Below, in pieces: positions 18,985-28,439 of a stretch of 64,000 nt of DNA. Below the pieces are notes generated by a model that saw nothing but the letters and a program-made list of their open reading frames with translations, was not told the DNA's origin and did not search any database. The stretch is from Micrococcales bacterium (GTDB lineage: Bacteria > Actinomycetota > Actinomycetes > Actinomycetales > Cellulomonadaceae), in contig WRMB01000001.1 in NCBI GenBank assembly GCA_009777345.1, forward strand, positions 1-64,000, given 5' to 3'. A program made the position numbers and the translations under genes. How positions within the stretch are numbered: the first letter of the stretch is position 1; each line of letters starts with the position of its first letter.

Positions 18985-19344
18985 ATGCAGACCCTGGACC
19001 CGATCGACGCCGCGTCGCTGCGCGACGACCTGCCTGCTTTCCGCCCCGGCGACACCGTCAAGGTGAACGTCAAGGTGGTCGAGGGTGCCCGGTCCCGTAT
19101 CCAGGCGTTCCAGGGCGTGGTCATCGCCCGGCACGGTGGTGGGGTGCGCGAGACGTTCACCGTCCGCAAGATCAGCTTCGGCGTCGGCGTCGAACGCACC
19201 TTCCCGGTGCACGCCCCGACGATCGACTCGATCGAGGTGGTCACCCGCGGTGACGTGCGCCGCGCCAAGCTGTACTACCTGCGCGGCCTGCGGGGCAAGA
19301 AGGCGAAGATCAAGGAGAAGCGCGAGCCGGTCGGGCAGGGCTGA
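18985..19344 (+). CDS. rplS: 50S ribosomal protein L19
   Basis: 119 residues with the L19 signatures [40 protein letters not shown], and [20 protein letters not shown] at the C-terminus. L19 sits at the interface of the two ribosomal subunits. ATG start. lepB follows in the same direction, a conserved arrangement. Confidence 0.97.
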   Translation: MQTLDPIDAASLRDDLPAFRPGDTVKVNVKVVEGARSRIQAFQGVVIARHGGGVRETFTVRKISFGVGVERTFPVHAPTIDSIEVVTRGDVRRAKLYYLRGLRGKKAKIKEKREPVGQG

Positions 19345-19406
19345 GCCACGCCGCCATATCGTGACCCGTGGTGTCGGGTCGTGGAAGGTCGTCGAGGGAG
19401 GGTGCT

Positions 19407-20219
19407 GTGACTGAGACTCCCGCCCCGTCCGGTCCGGTGCCGCCTGGTTCGGCCTCCGCGGGCTCGTCCGGAGAACCTGGGCGGTTCGCCGAGGCGGGCG
19501 TCACGCCCGTCCCGCCGAGCCGACCGCGCGGCCGACGGCGCCGCAACCAGGCGCAGCACCCTACCGGTCCGCTGGCCTGGCTGCGCGAGACCGCGATCGT
19601 GCTGGTCAGCGCCTTGGTGCTGTCCTGGATCGTGAAGACGTTCCTCGTCCAGGCGTTCTACATCCCGTCGGAGTCGATGTACGACACGCTGATCCTCAAC
19701 GACCGGATCCTGGTGTCCAAGCTCACCCCGGGGCCGTTCGAGCTGTCCCGGGGCGATATCGTCGTCTTCGCCGACCCGGGCGGCTGGCTGGGCCCCGAGG
19801 ACACCGCCGAGCCGAGCGGGATCAACAAGGTGCTGAGCACCGTCGGCCTGGCCCCGGCCAATTCTGACCACCTGGTGAAACGGGTGGTCGGTCTGCCCGG
19901 GGACCATGTCGTCTGCCTCGGCGACGGGCAGCCGGTCACGGTCAACGGCGTGCCCGTCGACGAGACGTACGTCAAGCCCGGGTCGATGCCCAGCGAGATG
20001 GCGTTCGACGTCGTCGTGCCGGACGGGCACCTGTGGGTGATGGGGGACAACCGGCAGGAGTCGTCGGACTCCCGGTACCACCAGAGCGGGCCGGGCGGTG
20101 GCGCGGTGCCTGTCTCCGACGTGGTCGGGGTGGTGTTCGCCACTGTCTGGCCGCTGGACCGGATCAGCGGCCACCGCAGCCCCGGGTCGGCCTTCGCGGA
20201 CGTACCAGACCCGTCGTGA
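19407..20219 (+). CDS. lepB: type I signal peptidase LepB
   Basis: Membrane serine protease that removes Sec signal peptides. From GTG 19407 (GAGGGAGG upstream) the product is 270 residues: a disordered Pro/Arg N-terminus, one membrane helix ([20 protein letters not shown]), the catalytic Ser90 in [10 protein letters not shown], the general base Lys158 in [13 protein letters not shown], and the family box [15 protein letters not shown] at 19368 would add 13 residues without a better ribosome site. Overlaps rnhB by four bases. Confidence 0.95.
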   Translation: MTETPAPSGPVPPGSASAGSSGEPGRFAEAGVTPVPPSRPRGRRRRNQAQHPTGPLAWLRETAIVLVSALVLSWIVKTFLVQAFYIPSESMYDTLILNDRILVSKLTPGPFELSRGDIVVFADPGGWLGPEDTAEPSGINKVLSTVGLAPANSDHLVKRVVGLPGDHVVCLGDGQPVTVNGVPVDETYVKPGSMPSEMAFDVVVPDGHLWVMGDNRQESSDSRYHQSGPGGGAVPVSDVVGVVFATVWPLDRISGHRSPGSAFADVPDPS

Positions 20220-20887
20220 CCGCGGTCCGGCCCAGCCTGCGCACCGAGCGGCGGCTGCTGCGCGCCGGGGCGACGCTGGTGGCCGGGATGGACGAGGTGG
20301 GCCGCGGCGCGCTGGCCGGGCCGGTGAGCGTGGGTGTCGTCGTCGTGGACGCCACCACCCGGACGGCACCGGACGGCCTGGCCGACTCCAAGCTGTTGTC
20401 ACCGGCCGCCCGGCAGGCGCTGGTGCCGCGGCTGGTGCGCTGGGGTCGGGCCCACGCGGTCGGGCACGCCAGCGCCGCCGAGATCGACGCCGTCGGGATC
20501 GTCGCCGCGCTGCGGCTGGCCGGTACCAGGGCACTGGCCCAGGTGGAGCAGGTGGTCGGCCCGGTCGGGACGGTGCTGCTCGACGGGTCGCACGACTGGT
20601 TGACGGCCCAGGCCCTTGCGGACGACCGGTGCGGGACCGAGGCAGCCGCTGTCCCGCGTCAGGTGCACCTGCGGGTCAGGGCAGACCAGACCTGCGCGTC
20701 GGTCGCCGCGGCCTCCGTCGTCGCGAAGGTCACCCGGGACGCGTCCATGACCGCGCTGGACCTCGAGCACCCGCTATACGGGTGGGCGCGGAACAAGGGC
20801 TACGCCGCCCCCGCGCACCTGGCGGCGCTGGCCGAGCACGGGCCCAGCCCGCTGCACCGGCAGTCCTGGCGGCTGCCCGGCGTCTGA
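20216..20887 (+). CDS. rnhB: ribonuclease HII
   Basis: Cleaves RNA in RNA-DNA hybrids, including single misincorporated ribonucleotides. The 223-residue protein, starting at GTG 20216 (GTGA overlap with lepB), carries the metal-binding Asp26-Glu27 in [20 protein letters not shown], the third Asp in VLLDGSHDW, and the later segment [18 protein letters not shown] with the fourth Asp. It ends [10 protein letters not shown], near the normal type 2 RNase H end. Adjacent to DUF2469 and yraN as in other actinobacteria. Confidence 0.96.
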   Translation: MTAVRPSLRTERRLLRAGATLVAGMDEVGRGALAGPVSVGVVVVDATTRTAPDGLADSKLLSPAARQALVPRLVRWGRAHAVGHASAAEIDAVGIVAALRLAGTRALAQVEQVVGPVGTVLLDGSHDWLTAQALADDRCGTEAAAVPRQVHLRVRADQTCASVAAASVVAKVTRDASMTALDLEHPLYGWARNKGYAAPAHLAALAEHGPSPLHRQSWRLPGV

Positions 20888-20930
20888 CACCGCTGCGGAC
20901 GCGACGGGCCGGATGGGGGATGATGGATCA

Positions 20931-21245
20931 GTGAGCGCCGAAGACCTGGAGAACTACGAGACCGACGCCGAGCTCGCGCTGTACCGCGAGTACCGCGACG
21001 TGGTCGGGCTGTTCAGCTATGTGGTGGAGACCGAACGTCGGTTCTACCTGGCCAACCAGGTCGACCTCCAGGTCAGGTCCGCGGCCGGCGAGGTCTACTT
21101 CGAGCTGACGCTGAACGACGCCTGGGTGTGGGACGTCTACCGCTCGGCCCGGTTCGTCCGCTCGGTGCGGGTGGTGACGTTCAAGGACGTCAACGTCGAA
21201 GAGCTGGCCAAGACCGAGCTGGACCTGCGCGACGTCGCCCGGTAG
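20931..21245 (+). CDS. DUF2469 family protein
   Basis: 104 residues from GTG 20931: SAEDLENYETDAELALYREY, VVGLFSYVVETERRFYLANQ, VYFELTLNDAWVWDVYR, FVRSVRVVTFKDVNVEELAK. This is the small, highly conserved actinobacterial DUF2469 protein, always found near rnhB. Its function is unknown. The acidic and aromatic-rich sequence suggests a soluble cytosolic protein. Confidence 0.93.
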   Translation: MSAEDLENYETDAELALYREYRDVVGLFSYVVETERRFYLANQVDLQVRSAAGEVYFELTLNDAWVWDVYRSARFVRSVRVVTFKDVNVEELAKTELDLRDVAR

Positions 21246-21378
21246 GTAGGGGGCGCCTCCCCAGGGACGAAGTTCCGGCCTCCGGCGAACCGTCCCCAGC
21301 CCAGGCACCCGACGTCTCCGGACCCAGGTTCCGCCGTTCTGTCCTCGTGGCGGGTCGTGGTTGCTCCACGGTGGGGGT

Positions 21379-21735
21379 ATGCGAGTCACAGATGCAGTAG
21401 GGCAGTTCGGTGAGCGGGTGGCGGCTGACCACCTGACGGCGGCGGGGCTGGAGGTCCTGGACCGCAACTGGCGGTGCGATATCGGCGAGCTCGATCTGGT
21501 CGCGGCCGACGGCGACCAGCTGGTCGTCGTCGAGGTGAAGACCCGGCGGTCGGCGGCGTACGGCACGCCCGCGGAGGCGGTGACCTGGCGCAAGCTGGCC
21601 CGGTTGCGACGGCTGGCCGCGGCCTGGCTGGCCGTGCACGACGCCCGTCCGCGCTCGGTGCGCATCGACGTGGTCGCGGTCACGGTGCCCCGGCGCGGTG
21701 GCCCGCGGGTCGAGCACCTGGTGGGGGTGGCCTGA
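21379..21735 (+). CDS. yraN: UPF0102 protein YraN
   Basis: 118 residues with the restriction-endonuclease-like YraN fold: GQFGERVAADHLTAAGLEV, RNWRCDIGELDLVA, VVVEVKTRRSAAYGTPAEAV. The E..D..EVK residues match the PD-(D/E)XK core. Function is unproven; it is usually linked to comM and dprA. ATG 21379 is chosen over upstream in-frame starts because it begins the conserved domain; the 133 bases before it contain no other gene. Confidence 0.93.
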   Translation: MRVTDAVGQFGERVAADHLTAAGLEVLDRNWRCDIGELDLVAADGDQLVVVEVKTRRSAAYGTPAEAVTWRKLARLRRLAAAWLAVHDARPRSVRIDVVAVTVPRRGGPRVEHLVGVA

Positions 21736-23267
21736 TGGCGCTGGGACGCACCTACGCCGTGGCGCTGGTCGGGATGCGGGCCCACCTGGTCGAGGTCGAG
21801 GCGCACCTGGCCGCGTCGATCCCCGCGTTTAGCCTGGTCGGGCTGCCGGACACCGCGCTGTCCGAGGCGCGGGACCGGGTCCGGGCGGCGGTCGCCTCGG
21901 CCGGGCTGGTCTGGCCCAGCCGACGGATCACCGTCAACCTGTCCCCGGCGACGCTGCCGAAGTCCGGTTCGGGCTTCGACCTGGCGGTCGCCGTGGCGGT
22001 GCTGGCCGGGGCCGGGCTGGTGGACGCGGAACGGGTCGCGGGTGTGGTGCACCTGGGCGAGCTGGGCCTGGACGGGCGGCTGCGACCGGTGCGCGGGGTG
22101 CTGCCCGCGGTGGCCGGAGCCGTCGCCGCCGGACGGACCCGGATCGTCGTACCCGCGGGCAACGCCGACGAGGCGCAGCTGGTCCCCGGGGCCGAGGTGC
22201 GCGCCGCGGACCACCTGACCCAGGTCGCCGCCTGGTACGGCGCCGAGGTCGAGGTGCCCGACGACGTGCGGCCGGTACGGGACGCCCCCGCTCTGGCCGC
22301 TCGGGCGGTCGAGGCCGACCTGGCCGACGTGCTGGGCCAGGACGACGCCCGCCGCGGCCTGGAGGTGGCCGCCGCCGGGGGGCACCACCTGCTGCTGGTC
22401 GGCCCGCCGGGCACCGGCAAGACGATGCTGGCCCGACGGCTGCCCGGGTTGCTGCCCGACCTGGACGCCGATGCCTCGGTCGAGGTCACCGCGGTGCACT
22501 CGGTGGCCGGGACGTTCGACGCGGCGCAGGGCCTGGTCCGACGGCCGCCGTTCGAGGACCCGCACCACACCGCGACCCCGGCGGCGATCGTCGGTGGCGG
22601 GTCGGGCGTGGCCCGGCCGGGCGCGGCGTCCCGGGCCCACCACGGGGTGCTGTTCCTGGACGAGGCGCCGCACTTCGCCGCCGCGGTGCTGCAGTCGCTG
22701 CGCCAGCCGCTGGAGCACGGGGAGCTGGTGCTGCACCGCTCGGCCGGCGCCGCCCGCTACCCGGCGCGGTTCCAGCTGGTGATGGCGGCCAACCCGTGCC
22801 CGTGCGGACGGTACAGCGGCAAGGGTGTGGGTTGCACCTGCCGGGTCGAGGCCCGGCGTCGGTACTTCGACCGGCTGTCCGGGCCGCTGCTGGACCGGGT
22901 GGACCTGCAGCTGGAGGTGCCGCCGCCGCGCTCGGGGATAGCGCCGGGGATCCGCGGGGAGAGCACCGCCCAGGTCGCCGCCCGCGTGACTGCGGCGCGC
23001 GACCGGGCCCGGACCCGGCTGGCGGCGTCCGGGTGGCGGACCAACGCCGAGGTGCCCGGTCCCTGGCTGCGGGGCCGTCTGGAGCGCACCGACCCGGTGT
23101 GCGCCGAGCTGGGCCAGGCGGTGGACCGGCACTGGCTGAGCCTGCGCGGCGCCGACCGGGTGCTGCGGGTGGCCTGGACCATCGCGGACCTGGCCGGGGC
23201 GGAGCACCCCAGCCGGGACCACCTCGGCGAGGCGATGGTGCTGCGGACCCGGGCCGGTGCGGCATGA
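21735..23267 (+). CDS. comM: Mg-chelatase-like AAA ATPase ComM
   Basis: Hexameric AAA+ helicase that promotes branch migration during integration of transforming DNA. The 510-residue protein has the N-terminal Lon-protease-like domain (IPAFSLVGLPDTALSEARDR, ITVNLSPATLPKSGSGFDLA), Walker A GPPGTGKTMLARRL near 223, Walker B HHGVLFLDEAPHF, and the CPCGRYSGKGVGCTC cysteine cluster typical of the YifB/ComM family. TGATG coupling to yraN and ATGA overlap with dprA make one operon for DNA uptake/recombination. Confidence 0.96.
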   Translation: MALGRTYAVALVGMRAHLVEVEAHLAASIPAFSLVGLPDTALSEARDRVRAAVASAGLVWPSRRITVNLSPATLPKSGSGFDLAVAVAVLAGAGLVDAERVAGVVHLGELGLDGRLRPVRGVLPAVAGAVAAGRTRIVVPAGNADEAQLVPGAEVRAADHLTQVAAWYGAEVEVPDDVRPVRDAPALAARAVEADLADVLGQDDARRGLEVAAAGGHHLLLVGPPGTGKTMLARRLPGLLPDLDADASVEVTAVHSVAGTFDAAQGLVRRPPFEDPHHTATPAAIVGGGSGVARPGAASRAHHGVLFLDEAPHFAAAVLQSLRQPLEHGELVLHRSAGAARYPARFQLVMAANPCPCGRYSGKGVGCTCRVEARRRYFDRLSGPLLDRVDLQLEVPPPRSGIAPGIRGESTAQVAARVTAARDRARTRLAASGWRTNAEVPGPWLRGRLERTDPVCAELGQAVDRHWLSLRGADRVLRVAWTIADLAGAEHPSRDHLGEAMVLRTRAGAA

Positions 23268-24526
23268 ACGCGGAACGGCAGGCCCGGGCGGTCTGGACGG
23301 TGATCGCCGAACCCGGCGACCCGGTGGCCGGAGAGCTGGTGGCCTGGGTCGGCGCGGACCGGGCGCTGACCTGGGTGCGCTCGGTAGGACGCGGCCGGGC
23401 GGACTGGTCGGTGCTGGAGGGGCCCGAGGGCGGGGTGCTGGAGGGGCCCGAGGGCACAGTGCTGGGCGCCGCCGTGCGGCGGCGTCTGGTCCGTCGGGGG
23501 CAGACCTGGGCGCGTCGGCTCGACGCGGCGTCTCTGGCGCTCGACGGCGCCGCCCGGGCGGTCCTCGACCTGGTGGTGCCCGGCGACCCGCACTGGCCGA
23601 CTGGTCTGGACGACCTGGGAACGGCCGCCCCGCACGCGCTGTGGCTGCGCGGCAGCCTGTCGGCGTCCTCGGTGCTGGCGCCGGTGGCGCCGGTGGCGCT
23701 GGTCGGCGCGCGGGCCTGCACCGCCTACGGCCAGCGGGTGGCGAGCGAGCTGGCCGACGGCCTGGTGGCGCGCGGGGCGGTCGTGGTCTCCGGCGGTGCG
23801 TACGGGATCGACGCGGCGGTGCACCGTGGCGCGCTGACCGGCGGGGCGACATGGGCGGTGCTGGCCGGCGGCCTGGACCGCGACTACCCGGCGGGGCACC
23901 GGGCGCTGTTCGCGCAGATCGTGGCGTCCGGCGGGGCGCTGCTGGGCGAGGCGCCGCCGGGCGCGGTCCCGGCCCGGCACCGGTTCCTGCAGCGCAACCG
24001 GCTGATCGCGGCGCTGACAGCGGGCACGGTCGTGGTCGAGGCGGCCTGGCGGTCGGGCGCGCTGTCCACCGCGAACCACGCGGCCGGGCTGCTGCGCCCG
24101 GTCGGGGCTGTCCCCGGACCGGTGACCTCGGCGGCCTCGGCGGGCTGCCACCGCCTGCTGCGCGAGGGCACGGCGGTCTGCGTCACCGACGCTGAGGAGG
24201 TGGTCGACCTCGTCGGGCCGATCGGCACCCGCCCGGTCGGTACCGGGATGGCGGCGGCGGGCGTCGCGCCGACCGATCGGTCTACGCCGCTGGACCGTCT
24301 GGACGACGGCGCCCGGGCGGTGCACGACGCGCTGTCGGTCCGCACGCCCACGACGACCGTCGAGCTGGTCGTCCGTACCGGTCACGGCGCCTCCGCCGTG
24401 CGTGCGGCACTGGGCCGCCTGGACCTGGCGGGCCTGGTGGAGCGTGACGGCGAGGGGTGGCGGGCCGTCCGGCCGCTCCCAGACTCCTCGGACGGGGGAG
24501 CTCGGCCGGACCGAGCCGGGCATTGA
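23264..24526 (+). CDS. dprA: DNA-processing protein DprA
   Basis: Loads RecA on incoming single-stranded DNA. The 420-residue product contains the Rossmann core: VALVGARACTAYGQRVASEL, VVSGGAYGIDAAVHRGAL, LAGGLDRDYPAGH, FLQRNRLIAALTAGTVVVEA, GALSTANHAAGL and AVPGPVTSAASAGCHRLL, followed by a C-terminal winged-helix-like domain (TTTVELVVRTGHGASAVRAA). Near residue 55 an in-frame 24-bp tandem duplication gives VLEGPEGG-VLEGPEGT. ATG 23264 overlaps the comM stop. Confidence 0.96.
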   Translation: MNAERQARAVWTVIAEPGDPVAGELVAWVGADRALTWVRSVGRGRADWSVLEGPEGGVLEGPEGTVLGAAVRRRLVRRGQTWARRLDAASLALDGAARAVLDLVVPGDPHWPTGLDDLGTAAPHALWLRGSLSASSVLAPVAPVALVGARACTAYGQRVASELADGLVARGAVVVSGGAYGIDAAVHRGALTGGATWAVLAGGLDRDYPAGHRALFAQIVASGGALLGEAPPGAVPARHRFLQRNRLIAALTAGTVVVEAAWRSGALSTANHAAGLLRPVGAVPGPVTSAASAGCHRLLREGTAVCVTDAEEVVDLVGPIGTRPVGTGMAAAGVAPTDRSTPLDRLDDGARAVHDALSVRTPTTTVELVVRTGHGASAVRAALGRLDLAGLVERDGEGWRAVRPLPDSSDGGARPDRAGH

Positions 24527-24668
24527 ATCTATCGGAGGGTGAAAAAAGCGGACGGAACGGATTTGTCTGCCGGGTTTTTCGGACAAGATCGGCAAAACAA
24601 GCGTGAACTACGTCGATGTCATTTGTCAGGCCCTTGCTCGTCTGGCTCTGAACGTTCATGGTTGATGC
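24527..24668. other. AT-richer intergenic region before xerC
   Basis: 142 bases with clearly lower GC than surrounding genes, including GAAAAAAG and a GGTTTTTC stretch. TTTGTC (24564-24569) and GGACAAG lie as imperfect inverted repeats around the T run, so it may combine a dprA terminator with the xerC promoter. It is the most plausible Lsr2-type target in the backbone part of the window, which is inference from base composition. Confidence 0.4.
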
Positions 24669-25598
24669 GTGGCGATGATCCAGGTGAGCAAAGAGCAGGA
24701 CCGGGAGGTCCTGAGGAGCGACTACGCGACCCATCTCGGGGTGGAGCGAGGTCTCTCGCCGCACACGGTCCGGGCCTATCTGGGTGATCTTGACCACATG
24801 CTGGACCACGCTCTGGGGCTCGGTCTGACCCGGCTGGACCAGGTCGACGTCGGTGTGCTGCGTTCCTGGCTGGGCGCTATGGCCAAGGACAACCGGTCCC
24901 GGGCGACGCTGGCGCGGCGCACCGCGGCGGCCCGCACCTTCTTCGCCTGGGCGGTGCACACCGACCGGGTGGACGCCGACCCGACGGTGCGGCTGGCCAG
25001 CCCCCGGGTGACCCGGCCGCTGCCGACGGTGCTGCCCCAGGACGCCGCCAAGAAGCTGCTCGACACCGCCCGGAGCAACGCCGAGAGCGAAGAGCCGATG
25101 CGGCTGCGCGACTGGGCGGTGGCCGAGACCCTGTACGCCACCGGGGTGCGGGTCGGCGAGCTGTGCGCCGCCGACGTGGCCGACGTGGACCTGGTCGAGC
25201 TGACGCTGCGCGTGCAGGGCAAGGGGGACAAGGCCCGTGTGGTGCCGATCGGTCGTCCCGCGGCCGACGCGCTGACCGCCTGGATCGAGAAGGGTCGGTC
25301 CTCGATGGCCTCGTCGCGCACCGGTGACGCGCTGTTCCTCGGCGCGCGCGGCGGACGGCTGGACCAGCGTCAGGCGCGCACGGCGGTGCACCGGCTGGCC
25401 TCCGACGCGGGCGTGCACGACATCGCGCCGCACGCGTTGCGGCACTCGGCGGCCACCCACCTGCTGGAAGGCGGTTCTGACCTGCGCAGCGTCCAAGAGC
25501 TGCTCGGCCACGCCAGCCTGAACACCACCCAGCGCTATACGCACGTCTCGGCCGAACGGCTGCGTTCGGCCTTCGACCTGGCCCACCCCCGCGCATGA
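24669..25598 (+). CDS. xerC: tyrosine recombinase XerC
   Basis: Resolves chromosome dimers at dif with XerD. The protein has the SAM-like N-terminal domain (ATHLGVERGLSPHTVRAYLG) and the catalytic set: Arg in ATGVRVGELC near 161, Lys in VQGKGDKARVVPIG, HxxR at His255/Arg258 in HALRHSAATHLLEGG, the HTH-like LLGHASLNTTQ with His, and nucleophile Tyr290 in TTQRYTHVSAERL. GTG 24669 and ATG 24675 are both possible. It is the housekeeping copy beside dprA and whiG, not a phage integrase: there are no attachment-site repeats or phage genes around it. Confidence 0.93.
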   Translation: MAMIQVSKEQDREVLRSDYATHLGVERGLSPHTVRAYLGDLDHMLDHALGLGLTRLDQVDVGVLRSWLGAMAKDNRSRATLARRTAAARTFFAWAVHTDRVDADPTVRLASPRVTRPLPTVLPQDAAKKLLDTARSNAESEEPMRLRDWAVAETLYATGVRVGELCAADVADVDLVELTLRVQGKGDKARVVPIGRPAADALTAWIEKGRSSMASSRTGDALFLGARGGRLDQRQARTAVHRLASDAGVHDIAPHALRHSAATHLLEGGSDLRSVQELLGHASLNTTQRYTHVSAERLRSAFDLAHPRA

Positions 25599-25672
25599 GG
25601 GAGGACGTCTAGGGGTACCACCCAGGGCGGGCCGACCCACCCGTCGGCACCGCAGCGACAGAACACGATGCA

Positions 25673-26569
25673 GTGATGGAACGGAGCGACGTCATGGAGA
25701 CGGCTTTGGACACCGCTTTGGACACCACGGTCGGCCAGCTGGCCCGCCGGTACCCCGCCCACCCAGGCACGGTGGGGCTGATCCCCACCCAGCGCACCTC
25801 TGCGGACGTCGACCCGGTCGAGGCGCTGTGGGCGGCGTACAAGGTCGAGGGGTCGCGCTGGGCGCGCGAACAGCTCATCGTCCACTACGTACCGCTGGTC
25901 TCTACGGTGGCCAGCCGGATCGCCGCGCGTCTGCCCAGCTCGGTGGACTCCGGCGACCTGGTCTCCTACGGCACCTTCGGCCTGATCGACGCGATCGAGA
26001 AGTACGAGACCGACCGGGCCGTGCGCTTCGAGACCTACGCCTCCTCGCGGATCCGTGGGGCGATCCTCGACGAGCTGCGCGCCATGGACTGGGTGCCGCG
26101 GTCGGTGCGCTCCAAGTCGCGGGCCATCGACAAGACCTACGCCGAGCTGGAGGCCGAGCTGTCCCGCCGTCCGACGCAGGCTGAGGTGGCGGACCGGATG
26201 GGTCTGACCGCCGCCGAGCTGTCGGGGGCGCTGGCCCAGGTCGCGACCGGTTCGGTCGCTGCGCTGGACGAGGTGCTGACCACCGACAGCTCGGTCGGCG
26301 GGCAGCCGCTGAGCGAGCGGCTGGCCGACGACGACGCCGTCGACCCGGCGGGCGAGGTCGAGTCCCAGGAGACCTCGCACCTGCTGGCCCGGGCGATCGA
26401 GATGCTGAACGAACGGGAGCGGCTGGTCGTCGTCCTGTACTACTTCGAACGGCGCACCCTGGCGCAGATCGGCCGGGTGCTCGGGGTGACCGAGTCGCGT
26501 ATCTCGCAGATCCACAACGCCGCGGTCGGCCGTCTGCGCACCGCGATGAACGAGGCCGAGGCTGCCTGA
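25673..26569 (+). CDS. whiG: FliA/WhiG-family RNA polymerase sigma factor
   Basis: 298-residue group 3 sigma factor with regions 2 (EQLIVHYVPLVSTVASRIAA, GDLVSYGTFGLIDAIEKYE, RFETYASSRIRGAILDELRA), 3 (AMDWVPRSVRSKSRAIDK) and 4 (LNERERLVVVLYYFERRTLA, IGRVLGVTESRISQIHN). In Streptomyces the gene at this place, near rpsB, is whiG, which drives sporulation; in motile actinobacteria its orthologue controls flagella. No anti-sigma gene is visible. The N-terminus carries a 15-bp repeat (ALDTALDT). Start may be GTG 25673, ATG 25676 or ATG 25694. Confidence 0.9.
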   Translation: MMERSDVMETALDTALDTTVGQLARRYPAHPGTVGLIPTQRTSADVDPVEALWAAYKVEGSRWAREQLIVHYVPLVSTVASRIAARLPSSVDSGDLVSYGTFGLIDAIEKYETDRAVRFETYASSRIRGAILDELRAMDWVPRSVRSKSRAIDKTYAELEAELSRRPTQAEVADRMGLTAAELSGALAQVATGSVAALDEVLTTDSSVGGQPLSERLADDDAVDPAGEVESQETSHLLARAIEMLNERERLVVVLYYFERRTLAQIGRVLGVTESRISQIHNAAVGRLRTAMNEAEAA

Positions 26570-26571
26570 CC

Positions 26572-27078
26572 TCACCGGTCGGGGAGCAGGACGATCGGTC
26601 CGGTGCCGCTGAGCAGCGACATCGGGTCCAGGTACTGGGTGCCGCGCCGCACACCCCAGTGCAGGCACGTCGTCGGCGCGCAGTGCGTGGCCGCGGAGGC
26701 CACGACGGTGCCGACCGGGTCGCCCGGCACCACCTGATCGCCCACGGTCACCGTGGCGAGCACCGGTTCGACCGACGAGCGCAGCCCGTCCCGGCAGCCC
26801 ACGGTCAGCACGGGACGGTCCACGACGGTCCCGGCGAACGTCACGGTCCCGGCGCACGGGGCGAGCACGACGGTGCCCGGCCCGGCCACGAGGTCGACCC
26901 CTCTGTGCCCGGCGGACCACACCTGTTCCGGCGGGTCGAACGGGTGCACCACGCTCACCGGCTCCACCGGTGCGACCCAGCCCGTAGGACCGGGCGGGTC
27001 GGCGTGCCCCCCGTGACCGGTGCCGGGCAGGGCGACGGACAGGACGACGGCGACGGCGACGGCGAGGACGGTGCGCAT
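26572..27078 (-). CDS. secreted M23-family peptidase-like protein
   Basis: 168 residues with an N-terminal signal (MRTVLAVAVAVVLSVALPG). The LytM/M23 fold follows: HRGVDLVAGPGTVVLAPCAG gives the first metal site (HxxxD), VTVGDQVVPGDPVGTVV the central strand, and LHWGVRRGTQYLDPMSLL the final HxH-like strand, where the first His is Leu-Leu replaced by a Cys-Leu-His context. The reduced HxH suggests it may be a regulator of cell-wall hydrolysis rather than an active peptidase. It converges on the sigma gene (stops two bases apart). A secreted M23 gene beside rpsB is usual in actinobacteria. Confidence 0.85.
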   Translation of the reverse strand: MRTVLAVAVAVVLSVALPGTGHGGHADPPGPTGWVAPVEPVSVVHPFDPPEQVWSAGHRGVDLVAGPGTVVLAPCAGTVTFAGTVVDRPVLTVGCRDGLRSSVEPVLATVTVGDQVVPGDPVGTVVASAATHCAPTTCLHWGVRRGTQYLDPMSLLSGTGPIVLLPDR

Positions 27079-27474
27079 GGCACCCAGTCTGGGTCTTGCG
27101 CGCCGCCGCCCGGGGCGGCGGTGGTGACCGACCGTCGTGGTGGTGGGCTGGGGACGGCTCGACGGCCTGTCGTCGTCAGGTCTTGCGCGCTGGCGGGCGG
27201 ACCGGTCCGGGTCCGGTAGACTCACCACCGCGACCGGTACGCCGGTCGACTTCGCGTGTCCTGTCCGATCAGGGCTGATCAGGGCCGTCCGGCCCGGTCG
27301 CAGCCCGTCGGGTCGTCCCCGCAGCGGTCCGGGCCCCTGGCCTGGCGCGGGTGGCGGCGGACACCAGGGGTGACGGTCACCCGACCGGCACCGACAACCG
27401 GGATGCGGGCCGACGGGCCCGTCGAGCAGTGCGCTACCGACCAACCCGGCCGGAGCGCACCGGAAGGACGAGCC
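27079..27474. promoter_or_regulatory. divergent intergenic region and rpsB leader
   Basis: About 400 bases between the M23 gene (minus) and rpsB (plus). A TAGACT at 27217-27222 could be a -10 element, but I see no matching -35 at the right distance. The long GC-rich untranslated leader before rpsB fits autoregulation by S2, a known habit of rpsB-tsf operons; no structure was confirmed. Open frames here are shadow-type. Confidence 0.4.
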
Positions 27475-28413
27475 ATGGCCGTCGTGACCATGCGCCAGCT
27501 GCTGACCAGCGGTGTCCACTTCGGGCACCAGACCAGGCGCTGGAACCCCAAGATGCGGCGCTTCATCCTCACCGAGCGCAACGGGATCTACATCGTCGAC
27601 CTGGCCAAGTCGTTGACGTTCATCGACGCCGCCTACGACTTCGTGGCCCAGACCGTCGCCCACGGCGGGACGATCCTGTTCGTCGGCACCAAGAAGCAGG
27701 CCCAGGAGGCCGTGGCCGAGCAGGCCACCCGGGTCGGGATGCCGTACGTCAACCAGCGCTGGCTGGGCGGGATGCTGACCAACTTCCAGACCGTCCACAA
27801 ACGGCTGCAGCGGCTCAAAGAGCTGGAGCAGATCGACTTCGACGATGTCGCGGGTTCCGGCCTGACGAAGAAGGAGCTGCTCGTCCTGCGCCGCGAGAAG
27901 GACAAGCTGGCCAAGACCCTGGGCGGTATCCGGGACATGAACAAGGTGCCGTCGGCGGTGTGGGTCATCGACACCAACAAGGAGCACCTGGCCGTCGACG
28001 AGGCCCGCAAGCTGGGTATCCCGGTGATCGCGATCCTGGACACCAACTGCGACCCCGACCATGTGGACTACCCGATCCCGGGCAACGACGACGCGATCCG
28101 TGCCGTCGGGCTGCTCACCCGGGTGGTCGCCGACGCGGTGGCCGACGGTCTGCTGCGGCGGCACGCCGCCCGCACCGGCGACACCGCTGGTGAGCAGGCC
28201 CCGGCCGAGGCCGAACCGCTGGCCGAGTGGGAGCGCGAGCTGCTGGCCGGCGACCTCGCCCCGCTCGCCGCAGGCGAACAGGCCGCGACCCCCGAGGCCC
28301 CCGCCGCCGAGGCCCCGGCCGCGGCGCCTGAGGCGGCCGTACCTGCTGAGGCGCCTGCCGCCGAGGCCGCTGCCGACGCCCTGGCCGCGGCCGAGCCCAC
28401 CAGCGACAGCTGA
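27475..28413 (+). CDS. rpsB: 30S ribosomal protein S2
   Basis: 312 residues. The S2 core includes [56 protein letters not shown] and [20 protein letters not shown]. The last 80 residues are an Ala/Glu/Pro-rich tail, common in actinobacterial S2. ATG start with GGAAGGACG upstream. First gene of rpsB-tsf-pyrH-frr. Confidence 0.98.
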   Translation: MAVVTMRQLLTSGVHFGHQTRRWNPKMRRFILTERNGIYIVDLAKSLTFIDAAYDFVAQTVAHGGTILFVGTKKQAQEAVAEQATRVGMPYVNQRWLGGMLTNFQTVHKRLQRLKELEQIDFDDVAGSGLTKKELLVLRREKDKLAKTLGGIRDMNKVPSAVWVIDTNKEHLAVDEARKLGIPVIAILDTNCDPDHVDYPIPGNDDAIRAVGLLTRVVADAVADGLLRRHAARTGDTAGEQAPAEAEPLAEWERELLAGDLAPLAAGEQAATPEAPAAEAPAAAPEAAVPAEAPAAEAAADALAAAEPTSDS

Positions 28414-28439
28414 CCCGACTAACGAAGCGAGGACTACTG

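Noticed and set aside
20928..23852. 974-codon open frame antisense to yraN, comM and dprA
   Set aside because: Pro/Arg/Gly-rich shadow frame opposite three well-supported genes.
24669..25598. Tyrosine recombinase as sign of a prophage or integrative element
   Set aside because: Location beside dprA and whiG, normal length and lack of phage genes identify it as housekeeping XerC.
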